Positions 39,645 to 39,729 of a stretch of 39,729 nt of DNA are shown piece after piece (the first letter of the stretch is position 1; every line of letters begins with the position of its first letter). The notes beneath the pieces are model-generated. The model searched no databases, was not told where the DNA came from, and worked only from the letters and a program-made list of their open reading frames with translations. The DNA is taken from NCBI GenBank assembly GCA_964425315.1, contig CAYRNB010000026.1, forward strand, positions 1 to 39,729. The letters run 5' to 3'. A program made the position numbers and the translations under genes. The DNA is from Rhodoblastus sp964425315. Lineage in GTDB: Bacteria; Pseudomonadota; Alphaproteobacteria; Rhizobiales; Beijerinckiaceae.

Positions 39645-39729
39645 GCCCCTGTGGCGGAATTGGTAGACGCGCTCGACTCAAAATCGAGTTCCGCAAGGAG
39701 TGCTGGTTCGATCCCGGCCAGGGGCACCA
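39645..39729 (+). tRNA. tRNA-Leu (anticodon CAA)
   Basis: The 85-base sequence folds as a class II tRNA: acceptor GCCCCTG pairs with CAGGGGC, the D-loop has GGTAGACGC, the anticodon stem CTCGA/TCGAG encloses loop CTCAAAA with anticodon CAA. A long variable arm (TTCCGCAAGGAGTGC) is typical of leucine tRNA, and the T-arm has TTCGATCC. The CCA end is encoded, and its last base is the last base of the window. Confidence 0.96.

Noticed and set aside
1..39729. CRISPR arrays, insertion sequences, prophage or toxin-antitoxin modules
   Set aside because: I saw no regularly spaced repeats, transposase or integrase motifs, or toxin-antitoxin pair on either strand. The tRNA-Leu at the edge could be an integration site beyond the window, but nothing here shows it.

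Overview
The window is a chromosomal stretch of a GC-rich alphaproteobacterium, most likely order Hyphomicrobiales (Rhizobiales). Within that order a Beijerinckiaceae/Methylocystaceae-type organism is my guess, from protein character alone. Supporting signs are the block ffs-dnaX-ybaB-recR next to rmuC and def-fmt-truA, the DUF1150/Hsp20 pair, a 41-residue L36, a CycM-like membrane-anchored cytochrome c, a DnaX without the usual zinc cysteines, and an FNR/FixK-type box in front of hemN. The assembly is a draft scaffold: three runs of exactly 100 N (10946-11045, 14215-14314, 28517-28616) are placeholders, and two of them cut genes.

Layout. 1-6750: a type II NADH dehydrogenase, an exported von Willebrand A protein, cutA-hemH (overlapping), then hemN divergent from hemH with an FNR-type site between them, and an exported TPR protein. 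6750-10945: a DUF1810 protein, rpmJ with leader hairpin and terminator, a 67-residue unknown, and recF-recQ (4-base overlap). 11046-14512: DUF1150, a small heat-shock protein with a predicted sigma-32 promoter and a hairpin over its ribosome binding site, a 2-hydroxyacid dehydrogenase, an exported SH3 protein, and two genes broken by a gap. 14719-21239: the translation and replication-repair block truA, fmt, def, rmuC, recR, ybaB, dnaX and the SRP RNA. 21346-29077: HIT, nudC, pabC/pabB, queC, an ETHE1-rhodanese fusion, pheA/kdsB and a cytochrome c with at least two haem domains. 29442-39729: a P2-type ATPase, argE, apaG, a DUF6894-like protein, an orphan cytosine-5 methyltransferase, DUF1178, glutaredoxin, ComF, an NDUFAF5-like methyltransferase, dsbB, a DedA/YqaA-type membrane protein and tRNA-Leu(CAA) at the right edge.

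Most genes are housekeeping: haem synthesis, recombination repair, N-formylmethionine handling, DNA polymerase III loading, folate, phenylalanine, arginine, Kdo and queuosine synthesis, and thiol redox. They are packed tightly, with ATGA and TAATG overlaps and convergent pairs that abut or overlap. I find no CRISPR array, insertion sequence, prophage or clear new multigene system. The points most worth following are regulatory or architectural: the possible RNA thermometer on hsp20, three TTGA-N6-TCAA sites in intergenic DNA, the repeated haem domains that probably broke the assembly, the changed ion-site residues of the P-type ATPase, and the solitary DNA methyltransferase beside an AT-rich control region.
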